DNA from: Rhodobacteraceae bacterium Alg231-30
GTDB lineage: Bacteria > Pseudomonadota > Alphaproteobacteria > Rhodobacterales > Rhodobacteraceae
NCBI GenBank assembly: GCA_900143615.1
Contig: FREU01000004.1
Span: 186,001-250,000 of the forward strand
Reading direction: 5' to 3'
Length of the DNA: 64,000 nt
Part shown: positions 1 to 8,828 of the stretch, piece by piece
How positions within the stretch are numbered: the first letter of the stretch is position 1
Layout: each line of letters opens with the position of its first letter
Notes under the pieces: model-generated
The model's input: the letters and a program-made list of their open reading frames with translations, nothing else
The model's database searches: none
Told to the model about the DNA's origin: nothing
Position numbers and translations under genes: made by a program

Positions 1-1
1 A

Positions 2-217
2 TTCTCTGATGCAATCCCAGCTGATGTTGCGGCATCTGCTATGGCTCTGAAAGAGTCTCTGGCAGATGGCTCATACCACGCCTTTACCGGCCCACTGAAC
101 AAGCAAGACGGCTCCGCCTGGTTGGCGGAAGGCGAAACAGCTGCTGACTACGGTGATGGCGGTCTGGCTGGCATGAACTTCTATCTGGAAGGCATCGAAG
201 GCTCGATCCCACAATAA
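2..217 (+). CDS. BMP-family ABC transporter substrate-binding protein, C-terminal fragment
   Basis: Only the last 71 residues are in the window; the reading frame is open from base 2 to the TAA at 215-217. The end of the protein has the pattern FTGPLNKQDGS followed by GGLAGMNFYLEGIEGSIP. This resembles the C-terminus of BMP/PnrA-like periplasmic proteins, which bind nucleosides or similar ligands for ABC importers, but the match is from memory of the family. A strong terminator follows 26 bases after the stop, so this is the last gene of its transcript. The ligand cannot be told from this piece. Confidence 0.7.
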   Translation, partial: FSDAIPADVAASAMALKESLADGSYHAFTGPLNKQDGSAWLAEGETAADYGDGGLAGMNFYLEGIEGSIPQ

Positions 218-242
218 GGATCGCTCTCGATAGAACAAACTT

Positions 243-270
243 AAGGGCTCGCAGTTTTGCGGGCCCTTTT
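243..270 (+). terminator. Intrinsic terminator after the BMP-family gene
   Basis: GGGCTCGC (245-252) pairs with GCGGGCCC (259-266) around a 6-base loop, with one G-U pair. The stem is followed by TTTTAT. It ends the plus-strand transcript and lies in the gap before the convergent histidine kinase gene. Confidence 0.85.
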
Positions 271-318
271 ATTTCGCCTGCTCTATTTCTTGCCGCCCAC
301 CCTTGGTTTGGCCGAGCG

Positions 319-2646
319 TCACGATGCGCGGGCTACATCCAAAAACTGAAGTAGAACTTGCTCAACGTCTGCTTTGCGCACAGGCTTTGCCAGAAAACCA
401 TCCATCCCTGCCGCGTTGCTCTCGGCCCGGGTTTCAGGTTGCGTCGCGGCCGTCAGGGCAACAATTGAACTGCGTGGCAAATCATAGTCCCGCTCCAGAT
501 TGCGAATAGCGCGACTGGCATCAAACCCATTCATGACGGGCATGGTTATATCCATGAATATCACGTCGAAGAACTCGCTTTCTCTGGCAATAACCGCGTC
601 TTGGCCATTGCCACATGTCTTTACCGTCGCGCCATAGCGCTGCAACAATTTCTGCATGACAAACTGGTTGGTTCGGTTGTCGTCCACGATCAATATCTTT
701 GCGCCAATAAACTGCATTTCCGAGGTCAAAGGCTTGGTGGGGCGGGCAGTCTCATCTGGAATACGCGCATTGAACACTTTGCTGAGGCAGCTATGCAATT
801 GTTCGGACGTTGCGGGCTTGGTCAAACAGCCGGCAAATCCGCTCTCCTTGAGCCGCGAGGCGGACCAATGCTGATCTACCGACGAAAACAGAATGAGTGG
901 AAATTGAGCCCCGTCCACGGCGCGTAGTTCTTTGGCAAGCTCCACACCATTCACATGTGGCATCTGAAAATCGATAACCGCCACATCAAAGCTTTGCTGC
1001 CTTTCAGAGCGGACCGCGTCAAGCGCAGCCTCTGCACTTTCGGCGGAAACCGTGTCCAATCCCCATCCCGCAAGGCGGTGTTCCAGAATGCGACGATTGA
1101 CCAGAACATCGTCCACAATCAAAGCCCGCAATCCATCAAATCGACCGATACCGTCCTTGTCGCGCGGCAATGGCACCTCGACCTGCGTCAAAGGCACTGT
1201 GATCTCAAACCGACTGCCCTTGTTTAGTTCAGACTCAAGATGAATCTCTCCGCCCATCAGGCGCACCAGCCTCAGCGCAATCGCCAAGCCAAGTCCGGTC
1301 CCTTCAAATTGACGGGTGCTTGCACCATCAACCTGCTCAAAAGCACTGAAAACCTGGGTTTTCTTTGCCTCTGCAATGCCAATTCCGCTGTCCTGAATCC
1401 TCAGCCTTAAACCATCCTGCGCAGCGCGCACCGAAATTGCGACATATCCGGTTTCAGTAAATTTGACGGCATTCCCGACGATATTGGTCAGCACTTGTCT
1501 TAACCGCAACGCATCGCCCATGTAGCCGCGTGCAAGCTCGTCAGGGAAATCGACGCAGAGATCGAGGCCTTTCTTGGCGGCCTTGGGCGCCAGCAAATTG
1601 ACCACTTCATATATCGTGTCATGCAAGTCGAATGCTTCATTAACCAAGCCGATCCGCATGGCTTCGGCTTTGGAAAAGTCTAATACGTCGTTCACAATCC
1701 CCAGCAACGCATTGCCCGAATGGACAATCGTTTTCGCAAAACTTTCCTGTTCTTTGGTGAGGTCGGTTTCGCGCAACAATTCACTCATCCCGATGATGCC
1801 ATTCATTGGCGTGCGAATTTCATGACTCATGTTTGCCAGAAACTGGGATTTTGCAACCGAAGCGGCCTGCGCACGCTCAGCCTGATGTTCAGCCTCTTCG
1901 CGGGCTTGGCGCAGCGCCGCGTTTTGCTGTTTGAGTTCACGGTTGTTGGCGCTTAGCATGCGGAAAATTGGCAAAAAGATAAAAACCATCTCTAAAATCA
2001 GGACAATGAGCGCGATCACATAGCTGAGCGTCCCCAACCCAAGCGCTTGTTTGGTCAGGCGCACGGCCTTGTCCTCAAATAGGCCAACCGCCGTATTGAG
2101 CCCTTCCAAAAGGGCTTCGGCGTCATAGGTATCAAATTGCGCAAGCGCCACAGACATCTCATCCGACATCTCATCAGGCCGGGCATCCCGCACCACCTGA
2201 GCCAATGCAGCAAATTCCTGGGATTGGCGATCAAGCCCCCCCAAGGCCCCAATGTCATAATGTGCAATCAAATCTTCATCGCTGGATTTGGACGCATTCA
2301 AACCCGAAGTCAGCGCATCATGCGCCGCGCGAAACTGTGTAATCGCATCGCCTAACATCGCATGGGCATTCGAGGATGTTCCCGCCGAATCAGCATAACG
2401 GATCGCCGCCAACTGAATGCGCTGGCTTAACATCCGCTGCCGGCCGCTGACGTTAATCGCTTCAGCCACGCCGTCCTGCGCCGACAAGGCAAGCCTCGAC
2501 AGGAAGTGCGAGGCCGAGACCGTGAGAATGACAACCAAAATCGCAAGAATATAGCGTCTCGAAATTTTCGACACGGCACCACCGTCAGTTTTGAAAGAAC
2601 CGCCCAACATTTCAACCAAAGGCCACCAACAAACACATTTCAGCAA
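319..2646 (-). CDS. Hybrid sensor histidine kinase with PilJ/NarX-like sensor and two receiver domains
   Basis: Membrane-bound signalling kinase of 775 residues at most. Seen in order: a transmembrane segment at about 32-54; a P-box-like motif [13 protein letters not shown] at 65-77; a helical periplasmic region; a second transmembrane segment at about 204-229; a coiled coil; a HisKA domain with phosphoacceptor H275 (SHEIRTP); an HATPase domain with GTGLGLAI near 449; receiver 1 with D559; and receiver 2 with D699. The P-box resembles the ligand-binding helix of PilJ, NarX and NIT-type sensors, several of which bind nitrate, so nitrate sensing is a reasonable inference. There is no separate response regulator next to it. 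The start is uncertain: ATG 2610 or GTG 2574 would also keep the first membrane segment. Confidence 0.9.
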   Translation of the reverse strand: MLKCVCWWPLVEMLGGSFKTDGGAVSKISRRYILAILVVILTVSASHFLSRLALSAQDGVAEAINVSGRQRMLSQRIQLAAIRYADSAGTSSNAHAMLGDAITQFRAAHDALTSGLNASKSSDEDLIAHYDIGALGGLDRQSQEFAALAQVVRDARPDEMSDEMSVALAQFDTYDAEALLEGLNTAVGLFEDKAVRLTKQALGLGTLSYVIALIVLILEMVFIFLPIFRMLSANNRELKQQNAALRQAREEAEHQAERAQAASVAKSQFLANMSHEIRTPMNGIIGMSELLRETDLTKEQESFAKTIVHSGNALLGIVNDVLDFSKAEAMRIGLVNEAFDLHDTIYEVVNLLAPKAAKKGLDLCVDFPDELARGYMGDALRLRQVLTNIVGNAVKFTETGYVAISVRAAQDGLRLRIQDSGIGIAEAKKTQVFSAFEQVDGASTRQFEGTGLGLAIALRLVRLMGGEIHLESELNKGSRFEITVPLTQVEVPLPRDKDGIGRFDGLRALIVDDVLVNRRILEHRLAGWGLDTVSAESAEAALDAVRSERQQSFDVAVIDFQMPHVNGVELAKELRAVDGAQFPLILFSSVDQHWSASRLKESGFAGCLTKPATSEQLHSCLSKVFNARIPDETARPTKPLTSEMQFIGAKILIVDDNRTNQFVMQKLLQRYGATVKTCGNGQDAVIARESEFFDVIFMDITMPVMNGFDASRAIRNLERDYDLPRSSIVALTAATQPETRAESNAAGMDGFLAKPVRKADVEQVLLQFLDVARAS

Positions 2647-2819
2647 CCGTCACACAAGGTCGCTAATTTTTGTTTTACAACCAAGCGACAAACCTGCGCT
2701 GCAGGCATGATAAGCGCCTTATCGCCTAAGGCCGCCGTTGGCAAAACGCGCATGCCATACTCAATCAACGGGGGCGCTCCCGCCCATTTGCGACCTGACG
2801 GTCTAAAATAGTTGGGCGT

Positions 2820-2841
2820 GGCTCGCCCAAATGGGCGAGCC
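2820..2841. repeat. Perfect inverted repeat (hairpin)
   Basis: GGCTCGCCC (2820-2828) and GGGCGAGCC (2833-2841) flank AAAT. A T-rich TATTT follows on the plus strand, but without a clean T run. It may be a weak terminator or a binding site. Confidence 0.5.
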
Positions 2842-2924
2842 TATTTCGCGAGATGGCGTGGTTTGGGCCCCTAGCATGTGTTGCGCAACGTGCGCAGGAT
2901 TAACCGGCATTTTCGGCCAGATCC

Positions 2925-2962
2925 TACCGTCGCATTACCGACGTAATACCGACGCAATACAG
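2925..2962. repeat. 11-bp tandem direct repeats (ATACCGACGCA type)
   Basis: About three units with an 11-base period: TACCGTCGCAT, TACCGACGTAA and TACCGACGCAA, followed by TACAG. Near copies are present at 57111-57142 (upstream of nrtB) and, as one degenerate unit, at 53571-53587 (upstream of nasT). The one-helical-turn period suggests protein binding on one face of the DNA; function unknown. Confidence 0.6.
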
Positions 2963-3092
2963 AAACAGAAATTCGGAGGTTCGCCCCACGTTAACGATTT
3001 CCCGCGCACGACCGCACATTTACTGCGCGCCGACACCCATTCGCGGCGCCTAGCGAAAAGTTTACACTGCGAAAATCCAAGGGAGGAATAGA

Positions 3093-3674
3093 ATGCGCAA
3101 GATTCAAGCTCAAGGCGTCCATCACATCACCCTGACCGGCGCAGACCGTCAGACGTCAATTGATTTTTGGGAGGGCCTGCTGGCCATGCCCTTTGTGTTT
3201 GATCAACCCAATTTGGACGATCCTGACGAAGGCCATCTCTACTTCGACCCAGGCGATGGCAGACTGATCACCGTTTTTACAAATGAAACGCGTAGCCCCA
3301 ATCCGCGCCGTACCCCGACCGAACCGGGTTGCGTGCATCACCTCGCCTTTAACCTCAGCCGGGCAAGTCTTTTGCAAGCCATTGAACGCCTTGAAGAAAG
3401 AGGCATATCCCATTCCGGAATGAAAGATCGTGGTTTTATGGATTCGATCTATTTCACCGAACCTATGGGCCTGCTGATCGAGCTTGCGTGCTACAAGTTT
3501 GAACCGCCTTTTGGCTGTTCTCATGCCGATGTTATGATCCGTGCTCATCAGCTACGAGTCGCCGCGGGAGACTATAACATTCAGGAAAAACATCTTGCCG
3601 ATGCCATCGAGCAGCTGGTTGAAACGCGGCAGGCGTCATTGTCCGCAAACCGCGCCCCAGCCAATCCGTACTAA
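3093..3674 (+). CDS. VOC family (glyoxalase/dioxygenase-like) protein
   Basis: 193 residues of the vicinal oxygen chelate superfamily, with two beta-alpha-beta-beta-beta modules. Likely metal ligands: the H10-H11 pair of GVHHITL at the N-terminus, the H-H pair of CVHHLAF near residue 81, and the Glu of LLIELACY near 134. This arrangement fits extradiol dioxygenase-like or glyoxalase-like enzymes; the substrate cannot be assigned. A strong ribosome binding site (GGGAGGA) precedes the ATG. It appears to be a single-gene unit, ending against the convergent small membrane protein gene, whose stop overlaps its last bases (3671-3674). Confidence 0.8.
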   Translation: MRKIQAQGVHHITLTGADRQTSIDFWEGLLAMPFVFDQPNLDDPDEGHLYFDPGDGRLITVFTNETRSPNPRRTPTEPGCVHHLAFNLSRASLLQAIERLEERGISHSGMKDRGFMDSIYFTEPMGLLIELACYKFEPPFGCSHADVMIRAHQLRVAAGDYNIQEKHLADAIEQLVETRQASLSANRAPANPY

Positions 3675-3916
3675 CTCGACAGCATCCCACTCACCATGGC
3701 CACCAAAGCGACCGCATGAATCAGAATGATCGCGCGGTCGCGCCAGAGAACTCCAACGGCAAACCAACCAGACAGGCCGATGATAAAAAACACCATATTC
3801 CATGGTGTTAACCCATATGCGGTCGCCCCGTAACCCGCAATTTGCGCGCCTGAAGCGACCCATTTTAGCACATCCACATGGCAGAGTGGTCCGCGGAAGA
3901 CTGTGACTTCAGACAT
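3671..3916 (-). CDS. Small membrane protein of 81 residues
   Basis: Two or three hydrophobic segments are visible, around residues 18-34, 39-57 and 62-80, with little soluble sequence. This suggests a small inner-membrane protein of the kind common in Rhodobacteraceae (possibly DUF6552, from memory). Its ATG at 3914-3916 overlaps the stop of the upstream SDR gene by 8 bases, so translation is probably coupled and the two act in one transcript. No catalytic motif is visible and no function can be given. Confidence 0.65.
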   Translation of the reverse strand: MSEVTVFRGPLCHVDVLKWVASGAQIAGYGATAYGLTPWNMVFFIIGLSGWFAVGVLWRDRAIILIHAVALVAMVSGMLSS

Positions 3917-4616
3917 GTGCCGTCAAACCGCCATCAACCCGCCAGTTCTGGCCTGTGACATAGGTGCCTTCACCTGCCAAATACGACACAAGCGACGACA
4001 CTTCCTCGGCACGACCATACCGCTGCATCGCAATCCGTGCGCGGCGCTCTTCCGTTTCGGGAAGGCTGTCGATGAATCCCGGCAAGATATTGTTCATACG
4101 TACATTTTTCGCAGCCATTTTATCTGCAAACAGTTTTGTAAAGCTCGCCAGACCCGCGCGAAATACGCCAGATGTTGGGAACAGTGGATCGGGCTCAAAG
4201 GCTGCGAATGTTGAGATATTGATGATCGACCCACCGCCTTGTTCAGCCATGATTGGAGCCGCCAGCCGAGCCGGACGGATCACATTCATCAGGTAAAATT
4301 CCATACCTAAATGCCAATCATCGTCGCTGATTTCCAGAATATCGCCCTTGGGTCCATGACCTGCTGAGTTCACTAGAACGTCTATACGCCCCCAAGTCGA
4401 AACCGCTTTATCAACAAGCGCTTGCAAATCATTCTGGACAAGGTTCGAGCCCGTAACGCCCACGCCGCCCAACTCTTTCGCCAAGGCTTCGCCCTTGCCG
4501 GAAGAAGAAAGGATTGCCACCTCAAATCCATCTTGTCTCAAACGACGTGCCGCATCCGCGCCCATGCCGCTACCGCCCGCTGTGATTACTGCTACTTTGG
4601 TCATATCAGCCTCCAT
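3909..4616 (-). CDS. SDR family oxidoreductase lacking the usual YxxxK
   Basis: 235-residue Rossmann-fold protein. The N-terminal cofactor motif AGGSGMG and the NSAG motif near residue 86 are intact, as is the catalytic-region serine of NIST. At the place where SDR enzymes carry Tyr-x-x-x-Lys, this protein reads SGVFRAGL, so Tyr is replaced by Ser and Lys by Arg. It therefore may be an atypical dehydrogenase or a non-catalytic NAD(P)-binding protein. It is divergent from the LysR gene at 4705 and overlaps the downstream membrane protein gene; the LysR protein may control it. Confidence 0.85.
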   Translation of the reverse strand: MEADMTKVAVITAGGSGMGADAARRLRQDGFEVAILSSSGKGEALAKELGGVGVTGSNLVQNDLQALVDKAVSTWGRIDVLVNSAGHGPKGDILEISDDDWHLGMEFYLMNVIRPARLAAPIMAEQGGGSIINISTFAAFEPDPLFPTSGVFRAGLASFTKLFADKMAAKNVRMNNILPGFIDSLPETEERRARIAMQRYGRAEEVSSLVSYLAGEGTYVTGQNWRVDGGLTAHV

Positions 4617-4704
4617 TTGTGTTACGTCAATGTTGGTTAAACTGCGCGTTTTGACTAATCATCATTCATCGCTTAGCCTGTAGATAATCTACTGGCTTAG
4701 TTTC
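4617..4704. promoter_or_regulatory. Divergent promoter region between SDR and LysR genes
   Basis: 88 bases between the start codons of two divergent genes. The SDR ribosome binding site (GGAGGC, read on the minus strand) is visible just inside. LysR proteins usually bind such intervals near their own gene, but I could not pick out one clear T-N11-A operator. Confidence 0.45.
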
Positions 4705-5571
4705 ATGCTTCCACCCAACTTGAATACGCTAAAAATGTTTGATGCTGCCGCACGCCACCTGAACTTTAGGCTGGCGTCCCAAGAGTTGAATTTGACGCAA
4801 GGCGCAGTTGCTCAACAGGTTCGACAACTAGAAAACTCCATAAATACAAAGTTATTCGAGAGACTTCCCCGTGGTTTAGCGCTCACAGATACGGGCCATG
4901 AATTTCACGCTGAAATCCGACGCGCCCTCGATATCATAGACACCGCAACGGCCCGGCTTGTACCGGCATCCCATTCGGTAACCCTATCAGTGCCACCGTC
5001 TTTGGCTGCAAAATGGCTGGTTCCTAGATTGACAGACTTTGCAAAAATCCACCCGGATATCACCCTGCAAACGCACGCCAGCGCAGATGTCTCTGATTTT
5101 CGTCGCGATGGCATAGACCTTGCGATCAGACAAGGCCCACCCCCCTCGGACGAAAGCGTCGTATCAACCCTGCTGGCGCCGATAAACCTTATGGCTGTCG
5201 CAAGCCCCGCATATATCGGGCCTACCTCTGTTCCTAAAGAACTCGGCGATTTGGCACAGCACCAATTAATTGAAGATGGCCATCGCAGATGGGAGGCTCT
5301 TTTCTTAGACAATCAGCTGCAAACACCCGCCCGAAAGCTGAGCTTTAACCAAACAGCCCTTGCGATTGATGCAGCGGTGAACGGGCAAGGTGTCGCAATT
5401 GCGCCCCAACTGTTGATTCAGGATGCCTTGGATCAAGGCTTGCTTAGACCTTTTTGGACCCCTCCCGCGCCTGTTGAATGCTTTACACTTCTACACCCTA
5501 GATCCCGCCATCCGGCGCGAACCAAAGTCATCAAGTGGTTGTTAGATCAATCCCCTATCTCTCAGAAATAA
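4705..5571 (+). CDS. LysR-family transcriptional regulator (GcvA-like)
   Basis: 288 residues. The N-terminal 60 residues form the LysR winged helix-turn-helix: FDAAARHLNFRLASQELNLTQGAVAQQVRQLE. They are followed by a linker helix and a periplasmic-binding-protein-like effector domain. The start PPNLNTLKMFDAAARH is typical of the GcvA branch. It is divergent from the SDR gene at 3909-4616, the most likely target, and lies upstream of the aldo-keto reductase operon on the same strand, which could be a second target. The effector is unknown. Confidence 0.9.
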   Translation: MLPPNLNTLKMFDAAARHLNFRLASQELNLTQGAVAQQVRQLENSINTKLFERLPRGLALTDTGHEFHAEIRRALDIIDTATARLVPASHSVTLSVPPSLAAKWLVPRLTDFAKIHPDITLQTHASADVSDFRRDGIDLAIRQGPPPSDESVVSTLLAPINLMAVASPAYIGPTSVPKELGDLAQHQLIEDGHRRWEALFLDNQLQTPARKLSFNQTALAIDAAVNGQGVAIAPQLLIQDALDQGLLRPFWTPPAPVECFTLLHPRSRHPARTKVIKWLLDQSPISQK

Positions 5572-5665
5572 ATGAACTAATCAGAATTCTTAGCGTTGTA
5601 GAAAAGCCATGAAACCACGCATTTAATCTCTTTCACAAGTCAATAAATCGTGGCAACGTCACGCC

Positions 5666-6604
5666 ATGATGACCAAGATCTCAAGCCCCAACGGCACGCC
5701 TGTCAGCCGCTTCGCGTTTGGTGCGATGCAGTTTGGCACAACAGCCGACGAAGCCGCCTCAACCGAGATGTTTGAGGCCTGTCTAACCGCTGGCATCACT
5801 CACTTTGATACGGCATTTGCCTACACAGGTGGGCAAAGCGAAGAAATCCTTGGGCGCCTCATCGCCCCGCATCGCGACAAGTTGGTTCTGGCGACAAAGG
5901 TCGGCTATACGGGGGGCGCCATGCCTTCTAATCTGCGCGCTCAGTTTGATACATCGCGCCGCCGTCTGGGCTTGGATCACATCGATATCCTTTATCTGCA
6001 CCGTTTTGATCCAGAGGCAGATCTCGCTGAAACCCTTGCGTTTTTTGCCTCTCTCAAACAGGCCGGTCAAATCTCCTACGTGGGCCTTTCGAATTTTGCA
6101 GCTTGGCAGGTAGTGAAGGCGCTTTGGGCCGCCCAAGCCTTGGAGCTGCCGATTGCCACGCTTCAGCCGATGTACAGCCTGATCAAACGACAAGCCGAGG
6201 TTGAAATATTACCGATGTGCACCGACATGGGCTTGCTGCCAGTGACCTATTCACCACTGGGCGCAGGACTACTCTCCGGCAAATATTCGAGCAACGCAGC
6301 AAATGGCCGATTGACAACCGACGCAAGATACGCCGCCCGATACGGCAAAGGTTGGATGCATCATGCCGCCAAAGAGTTGAGCAATATTGCGGTGGACGTA
6401 AATGTTCATCCCGCAACCCTGGCCGTCGCATGGGCTGCGCGCCACCCAAGCCGCCCCAGCCCCATTCTGTCTGCTCGCAATGCCTGTCAACTCGCGCCGT
6501 CCTTGGATGGCATCCTCTATGAAATGAATGATGAAACTTACGCGCGACTGTCAGCCTTGACGCCAACCCCGGCGCCGGCGACCGATCGTTTGGAGGAAGC
6601 ATGA
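5666..6604 (+). CDS. Aldo/keto reductase
   Basis: 312-residue TIM-barrel NAD(P)H oxidoreductase. The family tetrad is visible: D of FDTAFAY near 51, Y of AFAYTGGQ near 56, K of LATKVGY near 80 and H of LYLHRFD near 115. The C-terminal cofactor-binding stretch is PILSARNACQL. The gene overlaps the next one by four bases (ATGA at 6601), so it is translationally coupled to the FAD-dependent oxidoreductase. The substrate is unknown; the neighbour suggests metabolism of an amine or amino acid derivative. Confidence 0.88.
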   Translation: MMTKISSPNGTPVSRFAFGAMQFGTTADEAASTEMFEACLTAGITHFDTAFAYTGGQSEEILGRLIAPHRDKLVLATKVGYTGGAMPSNLRAQFDTSRRRLGLDHIDILYLHRFDPEADLAETLAFFASLKQAGQISYVGLSNFAAWQVVKALWAAQALELPIATLQPMYSLIKRQAEVEILPMCTDMGLLPVTYSPLGAGLLSGKYSSNAANGRLTTDARYAARYGKGWMHHAAKELSNIAVDVNVHPATLAVAWAARHPSRPSPILSARNACQLAPSLDGILYEMNDETYARLSALTPTPAPATDRLEEA

Positions 6605-7677
6605 TCGATTTTCTAGTCATTGGCGGCGGCATCGCCGGGACCTCGGCTGCCGCACGGTTGGCCCCTCTGGGAAAAACCTGTCTGCTAGAGCGCGAAACAG
6701 CGCTCGGTTACCACGCCTCGGGGCGCTCGGCGGCTCTGTTTGAATCCAACTACGGGCTTGCGAGCACAGTGGCTCTGTCCAAAGCAAGTGCTGACTTTCA
6801 CGCAACCGCCCATGGTGGCTTCCTAAGCCCGCGTGGTTTGATGTTTGTCGCTGGAAAGAACAAACAAGCCGCCTTTGCGACCGCTTGTGAGCACTTCAAT
6901 GCCTCTCCAATCACCGTGGAGACAGCACAAGACATGGTCCCGATCCTCAACCTCGAATCCGTCGGGCAGGTCGCTTACCATGAAGCAGCCTATGATATTG
7001 ATACAGATCGTCAAATTCAGTGTTTTGCGCGTGATGTACGCGACAATGGCGGCTCGGTTCTGACGGGGCAGACCGTTTCGGCGATCACCAGAACCGACCA
7101 CGGCTGGCGTGTCACGGCCAATGGTGAAACCTATGAGACGCGAATGGTGTTTAACGCGGCCGGCGCGTGGGTCGACCCAATTGCGATGATGGCTGGCATC
7201 GCACCCTTGGGCTTTACTCCGCTACGGCGCTCCATGGCGCGCATTCCCGCACCAGGTGGTCACGACCTTAGCAAGTGGCCGATGATGCTGGACATCGAAG
7301 AGACATGGTATGCCAAACCTGATGCGGGCAGCTTGCTGGTCTCTCCAGCCGAGGAAGACCACATGGAGCCGTTTGATGCTTGGGCAGACGACATGGTTCT
7401 CGCCGAGGGGCTGTCGCGTTACCAAGACTATGTCACAGAAGAAGTGACGCGTCTGGAAGCCAGCTGGGCGGGGCTTAGAACTTTCTCCCCAGATAGGAAC
7501 CTGGTCTTGGGTCCATCGGTTGATGACCCAAGTTTCTTCTGGGTTGCAGGACAGGGCGGCTACGGATTCCAATCAGCGCCGGCAGCTTCACAGCTTGTGG
7601 CTGACATCGTGCAAGGACGCGCGTCAGAGTTGGACGCAGAAACACTTGCTGCGCTTGATCCTCAGAGGTTTGCATAA
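6601..7677 (+). CDS. FAD-dependent amino acid/amine oxidoreductase (DAO fold)
   Basis: 358 residues. The N-terminal FAD-binding motif is IGGGIAGTSAAARLA, and HASGRSAALF near 38-47 is the family's flavin-contact region. The C-terminal GQGGYGFQSAPA is the second FAD motif of glycine/D-amino acid oxidase-type enzymes. The sequence is closest in feel to D-arginine dehydrogenase-like proteins, which oxidise an amine and pass electrons to a carrier, but the exact substrate cannot be read. It overlaps the genes on both sides (ATGA at 6601, TAATG at 7675-7679), so the three form one operon. Confidence 0.85.
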   Translation: MIDFLVIGGGIAGTSAAARLAPLGKTCLLERETALGYHASGRSAALFESNYGLASTVALSKASADFHATAHGGFLSPRGLMFVAGKNKQAAFATACEHFNASPITVETAQDMVPILNLESVGQVAYHEAAYDIDTDRQIQCFARDVRDNGGSVLTGQTVSAITRTDHGWRVTANGETYETRMVFNAAGAWVDPIAMMAGIAPLGFTPLRRSMARIPAPGGHDLSKWPMMLDIEETWYAKPDAGSLLVSPAEEDHMEPFDAWADDMVLAEGLSRYQDYVTEEVTRLEASWAGLRTFSPDRNLVLGPSVDDPSFFWVAGQGGYGFQSAPAASQLVADIVQGRASELDAETLAALDPQRFA

Positions 7678-8336
7678 TGCCGCGACGTCTCAACCTGCCT
7701 GACAGCGCATCGGTGGCCACACCAGCAGAAGATGGCAAGCTTTTCGCCCCCTCTGCTGACCGCAATACCAGCGCCATTGTTGAACTTGTTCAATCTTTAG
7801 CGCCGACTTCGGGCAAAGCCTTGGAACTGGCCTCGGGCACAGGACAGCACATCGTCGCATTGGCAACATCCCTGCCCGATCTTATGTGGCAGCCCAGCGA
7901 AGTGGACCCGACGCGCCTCAGCAGCATCCGCGCCTACGTCACATCAGCCGATCTGCCAAATATCGGCGAGGTTCAAACAATCGACGCCACCTCTGATGGC
8001 TGGGGGGAGCAACAACAGGGGCAGGACTTAATCACCCTGTCCAACTTGCTGCATTTGATTAGCATGCCCGAAACTAAAACCTTGATCCAAGAAGCCGCCC
8101 ACGCGCTCTCTACCAATGGGCAACTGGTAATTTACGGCCCCTTTAAACGTGACGATGCGCTGACAAGCGAGGGCGACATTCGTTTTGACCAGAGCCTTCG
8201 ACAACAGGACCCCGAAATTGGTTATAAATCGGACCAAGACGTCATCAAATGGGGCGTTGATGCGGGATTGAGTTTAACTAAATCCGTGGACATGCCCGCC
8301 AATAACCTTGCGATCTGTTGGCGCAAAAATCTCTGA
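7677..8336 (+). CDS. DUF938 family SAM-dependent methyltransferase-like protein
   Basis: 219 residues. The start (MPRRLNLPD...PSADRNTSAIVELVQ) and the SAM-binding loop ALELASGTGQHIVALA near 51-66 are typical of the DUF938 family of class I methyltransferase-fold proteins. The substrate is not known for the family. Its ATG overlaps the stop of the FAD oxidoreductase by one base. It ends the three-gene operon begun at 5666. Confidence 0.85.
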   Translation: MPRRLNLPDSASVATPAEDGKLFAPSADRNTSAIVELVQSLAPTSGKALELASGTGQHIVALATSLPDLMWQPSEVDPTRLSSIRAYVTSADLPNIGEVQTIDATSDGWGEQQQGQDLITLSNLLHLISMPETKTLIQEAAHALSTNGQLVIYGPFKRDDALTSEGDIRFDQSLRQQDPEIGYKSDQDVIKWGVDAGLSLTKSVDMPANNLAICWRKNL

Positions 8337-8356
8337 CATCCAGAATGTCCCTTTTC

Positions 8357-8375
8357 TGATCTTGATCAAAGATCA
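8357..8375. promoter_or_regulatory. Inverted repeat TGATCTT-N5-AAGATCA
   Basis: Perfect 7-bp arms (8357-8363 and 8369-8375) around GATCA, about 50 bases upstream of the AhpD-like gene. It contains TTGAT and GATCA elements reminiscent of an FNR/CRP-type site but does not have the exact TTGAT-N4-ATCAA spacing. Candidate operator for the gene at 8426. Confidence 0.45.
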
Positions 8376-8425
8376 CATTCCATTTTTGTGATTTGTTTCT
8401 GCAAAGCGAAACACAGGAGACGTAG

Positions 8426-8764
8426 ATGAGCTGGACAGACAAATTAGACGACACACGCACACAACTGCGCGGCCTTAACAAAACTATTCCGGACACGACA
8501 CGTGCCTTTGGCGCACTTGGCAAATCCGTGAAAGAAGGCGGCGCGCTAGACTTTAAGACCAAAGAATTCATCGCGCTGGGTATTGCGGTTGCGATGCGTT
8601 GCGAGGCCTGCATTGTACTGCACTGCCAAGCCTTGCTGAAAGCTGGCGCAACAAAGGAAGAAGTTGGCGACGTGCTGGCGATGACCATCCAAATGGGCGG
8701 TGGTCCTTCAATGATGTACGCCGCCAAAGCACTTGAGTGCTTTGAAGAGCTATCTGCGGGCTGA
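8426..8764 (+). CDS. Carboxymuconolactone decarboxylase/AhpD-like protein
   Basis: 112 residues, all-helical CMD/AhpD fold. The redox motif C59-x2-C62-x3-H66-x-Q68 matches the AhpD active-site pattern, so a thiol-peroxidase or alkylhydroperoxidase-type role is likelier than lactone decarboxylation. The ATG has a good ribosome binding site (AGGAGA). It is transcribed alone, preceded by the inverted repeat at 8357 and followed 64 bases later by the EF-hand gene. Confidence 0.85.
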   Translation: MSWTDKLDDTRTQLRGLNKTIPDTTRAFGALGKSVKEGGALDFKTKEFIALGIAVAMRCEACIVLHCQALLKAGATKEEVGDVLAMTIQMGGGPSMMYAAKALECFEELSAG

Positions 8765-8828
8765 CAGCGACCAAAAGAGCACGTAGGGTCGCAGGCAAAA
8801 GACCATAACACCGACTGGGAATGCCTTA

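Larger units (their letters stand above)
2647..3092. other. 446-bp intergenic region with hairpin and short tandem repeats
   Basis: No convincing gene. It holds the 5' flank of the minus-strand kinase, a 9-bp-stem hairpin at 2820-2841, an 11-bp tandem repeat at 2925-2962, and the ribosome binding site GGGAGGA (3081-3087) of the VOC gene. The open frame at 2831-3091 has no family features and no ribosome binding site. Confidence 0.6.

Noticed and set aside
2831-3091. 86-codon open frame before the VOC gene
   Set aside because: No ribosome binding site, it runs through the tandem repeat and the VOC ribosome binding site, and has no family likeness.
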